64,000 bases of DNA from Halorubrum halophilum (GCF_000739595.1 NZ_BBJP01000036.1:103050-167049), one strand, 5' to 3'; counted from the first letter of the stretch, positions 44,998 through 54,413 are shown. Translations and numbers: made by a program. Notes: generated by a model not told the origin, from the sequence alone.

Positions 44998-45466
44998 GAA
45001 CTCCTCCGTAGTGAACGCGTCTCACGGTCAACTGATCCGGCGCGGGACGCCACTCGTGGTCCGTCGCCCGGGAGCGCTCGGCGGCAGCCGCGAACGCCTC
45101 GGGGTCGTCGAACGCCGCGTCCGGCGGGACACCGCCGAGAATTCGGCGGAGCCCGTCGCCGTCGGGATCCCTTTCACGTCCCTTCGGGACTGGTGTTATC
45201 CGCGGCGCATGGATCGGCGCCCGCGCGGTTCCGCTGCCGTCGTCGAGCGCGACGGACCGTTCAGTGAGACGGATGCGGTTCGCGGCGAGTCCGTGTTCCG
45301 CCGTCGCAGGATGCTCGCCGTCCGCGACCGAGTCGATCGTGTGCGCGACGCCATCCGCGTCCGGCGGCGGGGAGGCCGGGAGTGCGGCGGCGACGCCGGC
45401 GGTCGCGACGCTCACTAGCGCTAAGCCGAGCCACGCATACGTGGCGTCGAGGTGGGCCTCGAACAT
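44978..45466 (-). CDS. Membrane-anchored protein of the Tad-like operon (DUF7283-like)
   Basis: 162 residues from ATG 45466; the frame is open to 45508 but the longer start lacks support. Single membrane segment AWLGLALVSVATAGVAAALP at residues 11-30 and an exterior domain with DPEAFAAAAERSRATDHEWRP and LTVRRVHYGGVHVTLVG. Unknown role; position between the TadC-like protein and the pseudopilin suggests a minor pilin or assembly factor. Confidence 0.68.
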   Translation of the reverse strand: MFEAHLDATYAWLGLALVSVATAGVAAALPASPPPDADGVAHTIDSVADGEHPATAEHGLAANRIRLTERSVALDDGSGTARAPIHAPRITPVPKGRERDPDGDGLRRILGGVPPDAAFDDPEAFAAAAERSRATDHEWRPAPDQLTVRRVHYGGVHVTLVG

Positions 45467-45535
45467 GGGGCGGCTGGCCGCGGCTTCTAACTTAAAGGAT
45501 CGCTCCAACGGATCGTCGGAGGGCCCCTCGTCTCG

Positions 45536-47356
45536 CTACAGCAGCAGTCCGGCGCCGAGGAACGCGACGAGGTACGTCGCGGCCGCGGTCGGGAGCGCGA
45601 TCCCGATCCGATAGGCGACGAGTGTCCGGTCGAATCCGCGTTCGAGTCCGGTCGCGAGCGCGGTGAGCAGCGCCGCGAGAATCAACACGTATGCGCCGAC
45701 AATCCGCCCGAGCACCGGCACCGAAAGCGCCCCGCCGTTCGATCCCGGGGTCGATTCGCCGGGAGATCCCACCGTCTCACCGCCGGTAGCACCGGTGCCG
45801 CCGGCACCGCCAACACCGAGCGCGTCCGCACCGGCCGTCGCTCCGGCGCCGAGCCCACCGGCGTCGACCGAGTCGATTCCGGTAGCGAGCGCGACCGTCG
45901 CCCCGCCGACGAGCGGCGCGAACACCGCCGCGGTGTTCGTCAGCGTTCCCGTCACGGTCGCGAGCTGCCGCCGCGCGTCGCTCTCGAGCTCGCGGAGGTC
46001 CTCCAACTGGTCGGCGAGTTCGAGCAGTACATCGCCCGCCGGTCGTCCCTCTCGCGCGGCGACGGCGAGCAGCGCGACAGCGCCGCGAACCCGCGGGGAC
46101 GGCACCGGAACCGCCGGCCCACCCCGACCGAGGAACGCCTCCCGGACGCCGACGCGGAGCGTGTCGCTCCGTTGTCCGGCGCGCTCGAACAGCTCTCCGG
46201 TGGCGCCGTCGAGCCGTTCGCCGGCGTTCGCGATCGCACTCTCGACGGCGACACCCTCGGCCACGTCGCCGCCGATCACCGTCATCGCGTCCGGGAGCGT
46301 GCGCTCGACGGCACGGACGTTCGACAGTACCGCTCTGCGGTGCCGGACGGCGACGAACAGCGCGACGCCGGCTCCGACTCCGACTCCCGCGACCGGCGCG
46401 GTCCACTCGGCGACGAACCGCGCCGCGACGACGGCGGCGACGCCTCCGGTCCCCAGCCCGGCGACCGCGGCGTGGATACCCCTCTCCGGGACGTCCGGGT
46501 GGTCCCCGTCGATGTTCGGCGGCGCGAACGCGACCGGACGACGGGAGAGCAGCCACGCCGCCGCCGCGAGCAACCCTGCCGGCAACACGCCGAGATACAG
46601 TGCCGCGATGACACCGGGACCGATCGGGACGCCCGCCGCGGCGGCTGCCGGAAGGAGGGCGATGAACGCGAGCGGGAGCAACACCCCGAAGGCGTACAGC
46701 GCCGAGACCGGGCCGCGAACCTCGCCGACGAAGGCGGCGAGCCGGTCGGTCGTTCCGGCGATCGTCGCGTCGAGCGCTCGATCCAGACACCGTCCACGTC
46801 GTTCCGGCGGCGCCGACGCCGCCGTCCGGACGAGCGCAGCCGCACGGTCGATCGCTGGGAACCACGGTCGCCACTCGCGGGCGAACGCTCTGAGTCCGCT
46901 GGTCGGCCCGTCGGCGTTCGCTCGTTCGCGGCGCGCGAGGCCGTCTGCGAGCGGGCCGTCACCGGTCCGTGCAGCGAATCGAACGGCGCGCTCCGTCGAC
47001 GGGTCCAACCGCATCCGCAACACGAGCCGTCCGACGAGTCCCGGTGCGGCCCCGAGGGCTCTGGTCCGCCGGAGCGACGCGAGCCACACCGGTCCGCGGT
47101 GGACGGCGTGTGTGGCGCACAGACCGCCAGCCAACCCGAATAGCACCCCTGGAACGGGTCCGGAGACGAACGCGACGACGACGGCGAAGACGAGGGCAAC
47201 TCCCGCGCCGGCCCGGTAGCCCGCTTCGATCACTCGCGCGCTTGTCGCGTCCCATTCGAGGAACGCGACCGCGCGACGGAGTTCCGCCGATCCCTCATTG
47301 CCGTTCGCTGTACCGCGCTGCGGCGCACCGTCGAAATCGCCGTCTGGGCCGGTCAT
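45536..47356 (-). CDS. TadC-like type II/IV pilus system membrane core protein
   Basis: 606 residues from ATG 47356, which overlaps the ATPase stop by ATGA. Two GspF/TadC-type cytoplasmic domains alternate with membrane segments; the second (RTLPDAMTVIGGDVAEGVAVESAI, continuing to LLELADQLEDLRELESDARRQ in pieces) fits the T2SSF fold. A Gly/Ala/Thr-rich low-complexity stretch of about 45 residues precedes the last two membrane helices, which is unusual. Acts as the inner-membrane platform for pilus or pseudopilus assembly. Confidence 0.85.
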   Translation of the reverse strand: MTGPDGDFDGAPQRGTANGNEGSAELRRAVAFLEWDATSARVIEAGYRAGAGVALVFAVVVAFVSGPVPGVLFGLAGGLCATHAVHRGPVWLASLRRTRALGAAPGLVGRLVLRMRLDPSTERAVRFAARTGDGPLADGLARRERANADGPTSGLRAFAREWRPWFPAIDRAAALVRTAASAPPERRGRCLDRALDATIAGTTDRLAAFVGEVRGPVSALYAFGVLLPLAFIALLPAAAAAGVPIGPGVIAALYLGVLPAGLLAAAAWLLSRRPVAFAPPNIDGDHPDVPERGIHAAVAGLGTGGVAAVVAARFVAEWTAPVAGVGVGAGVALFVAVRHRRAVLSNVRAVERTLPDAMTVIGGDVAEGVAVESAIANAGERLDGATGELFERAGQRSDTLRVGVREAFLGRGGPAVPVPSPRVRGAVALLAVAAREGRPAGDVLLELADQLEDLRELESDARRQLATVTGTLTNTAAVFAPLVGGATVALATGIDSVDAGGLGAGATAGADALGVGGAGGTGATGGETVGSPGESTPGSNGGALSVPVLGRIVGAYVLILAALLTALATGLERGFDRTLVAYRIGIALPTAAATYLVAFLGAGLLL

Positions 47357-49323
47357 CGCTCGCCACCGCCAAATCCGTTGATCCTTTGCCCGCCGCCGTC
47401 TCTCTCCTGGCTGTCTCCGTCGCGGTCGACGTAGCATTCCGGAGCGATCCGGCCGACTCTCGCCGCTTCCCCGATGCGCTCTCCCCGTCGATCGATGGCA
47501 TCCCTGACGGCCGCGTACGACTCGCCTGCCTCTGCGAGCGACTCGACGATCCGGCTCTCGCCGCGGTCGATCCGACCGGTAGGGTCCACCCCTCTCTCGG
47601 TTCGCTCGAACAGCGACTCGAACGAGGACCTGCCGTCGTGGCTGACGACCTCGGCGATCGTCTCGACGCGGTGGTCGTCGAGCACAACGATCAGGTCGGT
47701 CGCGGCGAACGAGGAGGGAGAGACGCCGAGGTCGCTGACGACCCGCTCTCGGACCGCGTCGGGGTCCTCGCCGTGGATCGTCCCGAGCACCGCCTCGCCG
47801 GCCGCGCCGACGCGCATCGCCTCGTACAGCGCCGCGGCCTCCTCACCGCGGACCTCGCCGACGACGATCGCGCCGCCGCCGAGCCGGAGCGCGGTCCGAA
47901 CCGCCTCGCTCGGCGACGGCTCCGCGCCGTCGCCCACGCGGAGCCGCTGCGTGTCGCGTCCGGCTGCGGTCACCGCCTCGGCCGGTAGCTCCGGTGTGTC
48001 CTCGATCAGTATCGAGCGGGTCTCAGCCGGCAGCTCCCAGAGGAGCGACCCGAGCGCGGTCGTCTTCCCCGCGCCGCGGCCGCCGGCGACGAGCGCGGTC
48101 ACGCCTCGTTCGACCGCCACGGAAAGAAGTCCGGCGGCCGTCGGCGTGATCGTCTCGACGTCCACGAGCCGCGCGAGGGTCCACGCGTCCGGGTCACCGC
48201 GACGGAACGTGAAGGAGAGACCGTCGCTGGCGGGGTCAGCCGTCGCCGCGACCCGAACGCGACCGGCTTCGGCCTCGATCGTCGCGTCGAGCGTCGGGCT
48301 CGCGCGGGAGAACCCTCTCCCGCTCGTCCGTCGGAGTCGAGACGCCAACGTCGCCGCGCCTTCGGGCGGCAGCCTGACATTGGTGCGACAGCGTTCTCCG
48401 TCGACGACGACCCGAAGCGGATTCTCGGCGACGGGTGCCGACAGCGTCGCGTCGCTCACGCGATCGTCGGCGAAAACGTGCTCGAACGCACCGTACCCGC
48501 GGGTGTGTCGGCGGAGCACGTCGACTAGCGTCGAGACGGGGTCGTCAGCCGCCGCGACCGCTCGCACCGCTCGCCCCGGCGCTCGGTCGCCGCCGGTCGG
48601 GTCGTCAAGCAGCCGGTCTTTGGCGGCGGCGAGCCGCTCGACGGCCTCGTCGTCGAGCCGCGTCGAGGGGGGCGTGAGGTGGTACGTCCGCAGCGCCCCC
48701 GCCCCCTCGTACAGCCGCACCGTCGCGCCGGTCTCGATCTTCCATCGATCGACGAGCGCCGCGTCCGGCGGCGGTGCCGACGCGACGCGCGTGGCCGCGA
48801 CCGTCGGGCCAGCGTGCGCCCGCAACACGTCGCCGGCCTCCTCCGAGCCCGCGACGATTTCGGCCAGACCGGTCTCCGCGGCGATCCGTTTCGGTGGCCC
48901 CTCGCGACCGCTCGCCTCCCGCGCCGCCGCGATCGGCTCTCGAGTCACGTGCTCCGCGAGCCGCGTCTCGTGGAACTCGATCCGCTCGCGGAACCGTCCG
49001 GCCGCGATCAGACACGCCGCGGCTCGACCGGCGTAGGTCCGCTCTCGACCCGCGTGGCGCGTCCGAACCACGTCGGCGTCGCGCTCCGTCAGCGCCTCTA
49101 TAACGGTCGCGAGACAGGCGGGGCTCGCGGCGAGGTCACCGCGTCCCGGACAGTCGTCGGCGTCGACCGCGAGAACGACTCGGTCGTCGACCCCAGTCCC
49201 GGCCGGTTCTCTGAAGGACGGGTCGCACCGACAGCCGTCCTCGTCGCCGTCGATCCACGGGAGCGACCGCAGCGGCGCGTCGTCGCCCTCGAGCCGCGAC
49301 AGCGAGGGGAGATCGAAGCTCAT
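47353..49323 (-). CDS. TadA-like secretion ATPase (type II/IV, VirB11 superfamily)
   Basis: 656 residues. The C-terminal motor has Walker A GGRGAGKTT (about residue 415), the Asp-box ILIEDTPELP, Walker B GGGAIVVGEVRGEEA and the His-box GTIHGEDPDAVRER. The N-terminal ~200 residues contain CRCDPSF, DCPGRG and PACLATVIEAL, four or five cysteines that may bind metal, which is not typical of bacterial TadA. It drives assembly of a pilus-like fibre with the TadC-like protein. The gene for the exterior protein DUF7311-like is 33 bases upstream. Confidence 0.9.
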   Translation of the reverse strand: MSFDLPSLSRLEGDDAPLRSLPWIDGDEDGCRCDPSFREPAGTGVDDRVVLAVDADDCPGRGDLAASPACLATVIEALTERDADVVRTRHAGRERTYAGRAAACLIAAGRFRERIEFHETRLAEHVTREPIAAAREASGREGPPKRIAAETGLAEIVAGSEEAGDVLRAHAGPTVAATRVASAPPPDAALVDRWKIETGATVRLYEGAGALRTYHLTPPSTRLDDEAVERLAAAKDRLLDDPTGGDRAPGRAVRAVAAADDPVSTLVDVLRRHTRGYGAFEHVFADDRVSDATLSAPVAENPLRVVVDGERCRTNVRLPPEGAATLASRLRRTSGRGFSRASPTLDATIEAEAGRVRVAATADPASDGLSFTFRRGDPDAWTLARLVDVETITPTAAGLLSVAVERGVTALVAGGRGAGKTTALGSLLWELPAETRSILIEDTPELPAEAVTAAGRDTQRLRVGDGAEPSPSEAVRTALRLGGGAIVVGEVRGEEAAALYEAMRVGAAGEAVLGTIHGEDPDAVRERVVSDLGVSPSSFAATDLIVVLDDHRVETIAEVVSHDGRSSFESLFERTERGVDPTGRIDRGESRIVESLAEAGESYAAVRDAIDRRGERIGEAARVGRIAPECYVDRDGDSQERDGGGQRINGFGGGER

Positions 49324-49356
49324 GGCGGGCGTGCCCGCGGCATCGATTATAAACCC

Positions 49357-49827
49357 TCATCCGACCCGCTCTACTTTGACGGTCGGACCGCCGTCGTCGA
49401 CGAGACGGAGCTTGAGGTGACTCTCGCCGCGCGTCCGGAGCGCGATCGGTCCGTCGACGACCTCGACGGTCGCTGCCGTCGCATCAGGACCGATCGGGAG
49501 GGTCCGGTCGCGGCGGCCGTCGATCCGATACCGAAGAGCGGCGCCGGACCCGTTCCCCGACCGATCTGGCTGGATCAGCGCGAGCCGGTGGATCGGTGCC
49601 GCGGTGATGCCGCCCGGCGCGCGGACCGTCACGGTCGTCCGGGCGGCGAGCGACGGATCCGAGACGCTCATCGACCCGGAGGCGAGCCCGCCAATCGCTC
49701 GCTCGACACGGTCCGACTCGGTTCCGAGTTGCTCGGCGGTCGTAGCGGTTCGAGCGTCCTCCAGCGCCGGCATCGAGACGGCGAGGAGCGCGACGGCGAC
49801 CAGGACCGTGAGAACGACGCGGATCAC
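49357..49827 (-). CDS. Small membrane-anchored protein of the Tad-like operon (DUF7311-like)
   Basis: 156 residues, GTG start. N-terminal membrane segment VVLTVLVAVALLAVSMPAL; then a helix with TAEQLGTESDRVERAIGGLAS and beta strands (ARTTVTVRAPGGITAAP and the end HLKLRLVDDGGPTVKVERVG). Layout like a minor pilin with an N-terminal helix and a beta head. Function unknown; second gene of the operon. Confidence 0.7.
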   Translation of the reverse strand: MIRVVLTVLVAVALLAVSMPALEDARTATTAEQLGTESDRVERAIGGLASGSMSVSDPSLAARTTVTVRAPGGITAAPIHRLALIQPDRSGNGSGAALRYRIDGRRDRTLPIGPDATAATVEVVDGPIALRTRGESHLKLRLVDDGGPTVKVERVG

Positions 49828-49871
49828 AAGTTCATTCGCGCGACACGCCGCCGGTTACAGTGACTCACGGG

Positions 49872-50672
49872 TTACAGCGACTCACGGAGCCGATCCAACG
49901 CGCCGGCGCGCCACGATTCGTTCGCTCTCTCGCTGTCCGCTTCGGGGCGCTCGACCGCGGATCCGGACGGCAACCCCGCCCCGTTTCCCCGGCGTCGTTC
50001 CGACGGAACTGCGGCGTCGAGGGCGGCCTCGCTCGGCACGCCGGCGTCGCGCGCCTCTTTCTCGGTCGCTCCGCCGCTCGGAATCGTCTCGTCGTCGTGG
50101 ACCGTCTCGCCACCCCCAGCCGTTTCTCCGCCCGCGAATCCGTCGCCGTCAGCGGTCGAGGCGACGTTCTCGCTTGCCCTCGCGAGCGCGAGGTCGGCCC
50201 GGCGCTCGACCGCTTGATTCACGGATCGGATCGATCCGACGTATCCTCGGATCGCTTGTGTCGCGGCCTCTAGCTCCTCGATACGTGCTTCGAGATCGCC
50301 GAGCCGCGTCGCCAGTTCCTCTCGCTCCGCGCTCGCGGCCGCTTCGTCGCCGAGGTCGGCGACCGCGTCGTCGGTCTCGGTGAGCGCTCGCTCGACCGCG
50401 CGGAGTCGTTCCTCGACTCGGTCTCTGTTCCGTCCGACGCTCGAACTGTTACTCGCGTCTTCGTCCGCTTTTCTGTCCGGGTCCGCGGCGGTCGGCTGCT
50501 CCGGCGCCGGTCGCGTCGCCTCTGGCGTTCCGGCCGTTTCGGTCGTCCCAGCCGCCGCCCGATCGGTTCGATCGAAGGCCGTGGATCGTTCCGCTTCCTC
50601 GCCGCTCGTCGGCTCCGGCGACTCTCCGGCGTCGACGAACGGTCGGTCGCGGTCGCGAGTGTCGTCGGTCAC
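49872..50672 (-). CDS. Coiled-coil cytoplasmic protein of the Tad-like operon (DUF7310-like)
   Basis: 266 residues, GTG start. A disordered acidic N-terminal third (TDDTRDRDRPFVDAGESPEP onwards), a heptad region with VEERLRAVERALTETDD and ATRLGDLEARIEELEAATQA (residues ~80-150), then a low-complexity region and a short basic end LDRLRESL. No membrane segment. First gene of the operon; may scaffold or regulate the ATPase. Its gene diverges from cetZ, 76 bases apart. Confidence 0.7.
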   Translation of the reverse strand: MTDDTRDRDRPFVDAGESPEPTSGEEAERSTAFDRTDRAAAGTTETAGTPEATRPAPEQPTAADPDRKADEDASNSSSVGRNRDRVEERLRAVERALTETDDAVADLGDEAAASAEREELATRLGDLEARIEELEAATQAIRGYVGSIRSVNQAVERRADLALARASENVASTADGDGFAGGETAGGGETVHDDETIPSGGATEKEARDAGVPSEAALDAAVPSERRRGNGAGLPSGSAVERPEADSERANESWRAGALDRLRESL

Positions 50673-50716
50673 GAGGCCGACTGGCCGCGGTTCTCCACTT
50701 AAACATCAGGGGAAAA

Positions 50717-50725
50717 GGTATTATC
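50717..50725 (+). promoter_or_regulatory. TATA element of cetZ
   Basis: GGTATTATC at 50717-50725 lies about 27 bases before the cetZ ATG (50749), indicating a leaderless transcript. Confidence 0.5.
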
Positions 50726-50748
50726 ACGGGATCGGTTAGATAACGATC

Positions 50749-51828
50749 ATGAAAGCGGTCCTCCTCGGCGTCGGACAGGCGGGCGGGAAGCTCACGACCG
50801 CGCTCGCCGAGTTCGACGCCGACGCCGGCTACGGTGCAGTGCTCGACGCGCTCGCGGTGAACACGGCGTCGGCGGACCTCGAACCACTCCCGCTCGACAC
50901 GGTCCTCGTCGGCCAGTCCCGGGTGAACGGTCACGGCGTCGGCGGCGACAACGAGCTCGGCGCCGAGGTGATGGAAGAGGACTCTATCGAGGTGCTTGAC
51001 GCACTCGCGCCGAAGGTGAACGCCGACGCGGAGGCACTGTTCGTGGTCGCGGGGCTCGGCGGCGGCACCGGTTCCGGCGGCGCGCCCGTGCTCGTCCGCG
51101 AGCTGAGCCGCGTGTATGACGTGCCCGTGTACGCCATCGGGATCCTCCCCGGCCGCGACGAGGGCGCGATGTATCAGGTGAACGCCGGACGCTCGCTGAA
51201 GACGCTCGTCCACGAGGCGGACGCGACGATCCTGCTCGACAACGACGCGTGGCGCTCCTCCGGCGAGTCGGTCGAGGGCGGCTACGCGGCGATCAACGCC
51301 TCGATGGCCAAGCGGATCGGGCTCCTGCTCGCGGCCGGCGAGTCGGTCGAGGGCGTCGCGGAGTCGGTCGTCGACACGAGCGAGGTGATCAACACGCTGC
51401 GCGCCGGCGGCATGGCCGCGGTCGGCTTCGCGTCCGCGCCTGCGGCCGAGGACGCCGAGGAGAATGTCACGACCGTGATGAGCGCGGTCCGGAGCGCGGT
51501 GATGACGGGGATGTCGCTCCCGAACGCGACCGAGGCCGACGCCGCGCTCGTCGCCATCGCGGGCGACCCCGACCGAATCTCCCGGAAGGGCGCGGAGAAG
51601 GCGCGAAAGTGGCTCCAAAAGGAGACCGGGTCGATGCAGGTGCGGGGCGGCGACTTTCCGTTGGACTCCGATCGGGTGGCCGCCTTGGTCCTCCTCGGCG
51701 GCGTCGAGCGCTCGCGCCGCGTCGAGGAGTTCCTCGAACGCGCGCGACAGGCTGTCCGGGACGAGCCGGAGGAACAGCCCGACGCCGCCGACGCGTTCCG
51801 GAACGACGAGCTCGACGACCTGCTGTAG
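50749..51828 (+). CDS. cetZ: CetZ, tubulin/FtsZ-superfamily cytoskeletal GTPase
   Basis: 359 residues. Tubulin signature GGGTGSG in [14 protein letters not shown], the N-terminal GVGQAGGKL, and the synergy-type loop region with [10 protein letters not shown] place it in the CetZ group rather than FtsZ. CetZ proteins shape rod and motile cells in haloarchaea. The C-terminal tail is acidic ([19 protein letters not shown]). Single gene; the Tad-like operon runs the opposite way from a shared spacer. Confidence 0.92.
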   Translation: MKAVLLGVGQAGGKLTTALAEFDADAGYGAVLDALAVNTASADLEPLPLDTVLVGQSRVNGHGVGGDNELGAEVMEEDSIEVLDALAPKVNADAEALFVVAGLGGGTGSGGAPVLVRELSRVYDVPVYAIGILPGRDEGAMYQVNAGRSLKTLVHEADATILLDNDAWRSSGESVEGGYAAINASMAKRIGLLLAAGESVEGVAESVVDTSEVINTLRAGGMAAVGFASAPAAEDAEENVTTVMSAVRSAVMTGMSLPNATEADAALVAIAGDPDRISRKGAEKARKWLQKETGSMQVRGGDFPLDSDRVAALVLLGGVERSRRVEEFLERARQAVRDEPEEQPDAADAFRNDELDDLL

Positions 51829-51902
51829 TCTCGTCTCCCAAGCCGCCCGCTCGCGAGACAGGTTCCGCACCTTTTTGGTTCCTGACGGTGGAGTCGGTTC
51901 CG

Positions 51903-52601
51903 ATGAACAACCCGTGGGACGACTGGGACCACGTGCTGAAGGTCGATCCCGACAAGGAGCTGCACGGGGACGACACCTTCGAGGACGTCTGCCGGACCGG
52001 GACCGACGCGATCGAGATCGGCGGGACCCTCGACGTCACCGCGGAGAAGATGACCCGCGTCGTCGACGCCGCCGCCGAGTACGACGTGCCGCTCTACCAG
52101 GAGCCGTCGAACCCGGGCGTCGTCATCGACTCGCCCGCCCTCGACGGCTACCTGATCCCGACCGTATTCAACGCCGGCGGCCCGTTCTGGATCACCGGCG
52201 CGCACAAGGAGTGGGTCCGCATCGACGACCTCGACTGGGACCGGACGCACACCGAGGCGTACATCGTGATGAACCCCGAGGCGTCGGTCGCCCAGCTGAC
52301 CGAGGCCGACTGCGACCTCAGCGCCGACGACGTGGAGGCCTACGCGAAGGTAGCCGAGCGCATGTTCGGCCAGGAAATCGTCTACGTCGAGTACTCTGGC
52401 ATGTTCGGTGACACGGAGAAGGTCGCGGCCGCCCACGACGCGCTCGACGAGGCCACCCTCTTCTACGGCGGCGGGATCCACGGCTACGAGTCGGCCAACG
52501 AGATGGCCGCCCACAGCGACGTGATCGTCGTCGGCGACCTGCTCCACGACGAGGGCGTCGACGCAGTCCGCGAGACGGTGAAGGGCGCGAAGGACGCCTA
52601 A
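51903..52601 (+). CDS. Geranylgeranylglyceryl phosphate synthase (PcrB-like)
   Basis: 232 residues, TIM-barrel prenyltransferase that joins geranylgeranyl diphosphate to glycerol-1-phosphate, the first step of archaeal ether lipids. Seen: [53 protein letters not shown] and [12 protein letters not shown] with phosphate-binding glycines. ATG 51903 is used; the frame is open much further up but only as an overlap with cetZ. A T-run follows at 52607-52611. Confidence 0.93.
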   Translation: MNNPWDDWDHVLKVDPDKELHGDDTFEDVCRTGTDAIEIGGTLDVTAEKMTRVVDAAAEYDVPLYQEPSNPGVVIDSPALDGYLIPTVFNAGGPFWITGAHKEWVRIDDLDWDRTHTEAYIVMNPEASVAQLTEADCDLSADDVEAYAKVAERMFGQEIVYVEYSGMFGDTEKVAAAHDALDEATLFYGGGIHGYESANEMAAHSDVIVVGDLLHDEGVDAVRETVKGAKDA

Positions 52602-52680
52602 CCACCTTTTTCTCGTCGGGTTCCCTCGCTCACTTCGTTCGCTTCGGGAACCGCTCCTCGAAAAACCTGGAGGGAAAAAG

Positions 52681-52710
52681 CCGACGGCGAGGCGTTCGCC
52701 TCGCCGTCGG
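52681..52710. repeat. 13-bp perfect hairpin downstream of GGGP synthase
   Basis: CCGACGGCGAGGC (52681-52693) pairs exactly with 52698-52710 around a four-base GTTC loop. It lies between the T-run ending the GGGP synthase gene and repeat copy F. Could aid termination or be a loose module of the interspersed repeat. Confidence 0.6.
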
Positions 52711-52789
52711 TGAACCGCTCGCTCCGCTCGCGGATGCTCTGTACGGAGGAGACTGCCGATCTGCTGGACTGTGTGGGCCGACGATGTGG

Positions 52790-53195
52790 TCGGCGCGTGC
52801 CTGTGAGCGCCCGAAGGGCGCGAACAGCACCGCGCGAGGGAGTCGGTGGTCCGAAGCGAAGCGGAGGACCACCGACGAGGCTGGGGAGGCGTGAGGCTGC
52901 GGTCCCGCGAGCAACGCGAGCGGGAGCACGGAAGTCGCAGCCTGCGCAGCGAAGCGAGCAGGAACGTCTTCCGGCGGTGCGGTTGCGGGGCGGGACTCAA
53001 AGGGGCAGCCGCGAGGACGAAGGCGGCCGCAGTAAGCACCGCAGCGAGCAACGCGAGCGAGGCGCGCAGCAAGGCCTCCGAGTCGTCGCGGCTGGGGCTT
53101 TGAAGGTGTTCACCGCAGAGGAGTCGATCGCGTACACCACTGAGCGGCTGGGGCTTTAGAGGTGTTTACCGCCAATCCGCGGTCAGATACTCATA
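52790..53195 (-). repeat. Interspersed modular hairpin element, copy F (reverse)
   Basis: Fills most of the 697-base gap between GGGP synthase and riboflavin synthase; 53196-53298 shows nothing recognisable. Boxes in reverse: CGGCTGGGGCTTTAGAGG at 53145-53162 and CGGCTGGGGCTTTGAAGG at 53089-53106 (56 bases apart, the same tandem leader as copies A, C and D); GGGACTCAAAGGGGCAGC from about 52993; CGAGGCTGGGGAGGCGTG at 52876-52893. Perfect 11-base stem 52841-52851/52866-52876; small stem at 52805-52819. No coding capacity. Confidence 0.85.
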
Positions 53196-53298
53196 GGCGA
53201 GCGACTAGGGCTTCGAAGATACCCTCCCCAGCCACGTCCCGGGTGCCACACAGTCGCACAGCCAGAGGTATCGATACGCCCGCTCGGCGCAACAGCCC

Positions 53299-53937
53299 TC
53301 AGGCGTACCCCTCGACCATGTTCTCGACGTACTTCGCGATCACGTCCACTTCGAGGTGGACCGGGTCGCCGACCGACTTCTCCGAGAGCGTCGTCAGCTC
53401 GTAGGTCGTGGGGATGATCGCGACGTCGAACTCGTCGCCCCGCTTCTCCGCGACCGTCAGCGAGATGCCGTCGAGCGTCACCGACCCCTTGTCGACGAGG
53501 TAATCCTCGTGCCCCTCCGGGATCGAGAAGGTGAACCGCCAGTCCTCGCCGACGCGCTCGATCGCCGTCACCTCGGCGACGGTGTCGACGTGGCCCTGCA
53601 CGACGTGGCCGTCGAACCGGCCGTCGGCGGGCATCGCGCGCTCGACGTTGACGGCATCGCCCTCGACGACTTTGCCGAGGTACGTCTTCGCGACCGTCTC
53701 GCTCGCGAGGAACACCTCGAACCAGTCGGGGTCGTCGTCGCCGCTGTTGGCGCCGTCGCCGCCGGCGTCCGCGCCGCTGCCGTACTCCTCGACCGTGAGA
53801 CAGACGCCGCTGACGCTGATCGACTGGCCGTGATGGAGGTCGTCGAACCCGTCGACGGCGATCCGGAGCCGGAGCCCGTCCTCGGTCTCGGTCCGCTCGC
53901 GGACGGTTCCGGTGTCCTCGACGATGCCGGTGAACAT
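53299..53937 (-). CDS. ribE: Riboflavin synthase (alpha-type)
   Basis: Converts two 6,7-dimethyl-8-ribityllumazine molecules to riboflavin. 212 residues with the duplicated lumazine-binding fold: MFTGIVEDTGTV with SISVSGVCLTV in the first half and FDGHVVQGHVDTV with VTLDGISLTV in the second. An Asp/Gly-rich halophilic insertion (YGSGADAGGDGANSGDD) lies in the first domain. ATG 53937 gives the invariant MFTGIVE start; the open frame to 54093 is not coding. Alone here, not with other rib genes. Confidence 0.94.
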   Translation of the reverse strand: MFTGIVEDTGTVRERTETEDGLRLRIAVDGFDDLHHGQSISVSGVCLTVEEYGSGADAGGDGANSGDDDPDWFEVFLASETVAKTYLGKVVEGDAVNVERAMPADGRFDGHVVQGHVDTVAEVTAIERVGEDWRFTFSIPEGHEDYLVDKGSVTLDGISLTVAEKRGDEFDVAIIPTTYELTTLSEKSVGDPVHLEVDVIAKYVENMVEGYA

Positions 53938-54053
53938 ACCGGAACTGGGCGCGCGCGACACATATCGGTTCGGTGTTCGCCCGAATCTCGGACCGCCCTC
54001 GACCCCCGGCCACGCCGCGCCCCTTTTGGCCCCCGGGAGCCAACGCGGTCGCA

Positions 54054-54398
54054 ATGAGGCTCGGACTGACCGACATGATCGGGCTGGCGGCATCGCTGAT
54101 CTTCGCCCTCCCGCTCGGGCTTTTCGCCGTTAATCGGCTATTTACCGGCGAGATAGCGTTCGGCGTCGGCCTGCTCGTCGTCGCCGCCGCGATGGTCGTC
54201 CTCCCGCAGTATTTCCTTGATCCGGGACGGATTCTGCGGGGGCTGGTCGTCGGACTGCTCCCCCGACAGCTCCGCGGACTCTTCGCTCTCGATCCCGATG
54301 AGGTGGCTTCGGGTGATGCGGACTCGGCTGAGGAGTCGGCGATCGAGAAGGATCAGACCGAGGCGACGTCCGAGGACGTAACCACGGTCGAGAAGTGA
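54054..54398 (+). CDS. Small haloarchaeal membrane protein (DUF7533-like)
   Basis: 114 residues. Two hydrophobic segments (MIGLAASLIFALPLGLFAV and AFGVGLLVVAAAMVVLPQYF), then an amphipathic piece RILRGLVVGLLPRQLRGLFA and an acidic Glu/Asp/Ser tail. Seen in many haloarchaea; function unknown. Diverges from ribE, 116 bases between starts, and converges on the peptidase gene. Confidence 0.7.
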   Translation: MRLGLTDMIGLAASLIFALPLGLFAVNRLFTGEIAFGVGLLVVAAAMVVLPQYFLDPGRILRGLVVGLLPRQLRGLFALDPDEVASGDADSAEESAIEKDQTEATSEDVTTVEK

Positions 54399-54413
54399 GC
54401 GTTCTCCCCGACT

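Noticed and set aside
52681..52710. Hairpin as a bacterial-type intrinsic terminator
   Set aside because: The T-run lies before, not after, the stem, and archaea terminate mainly on T-runs; kept only as a repeat.
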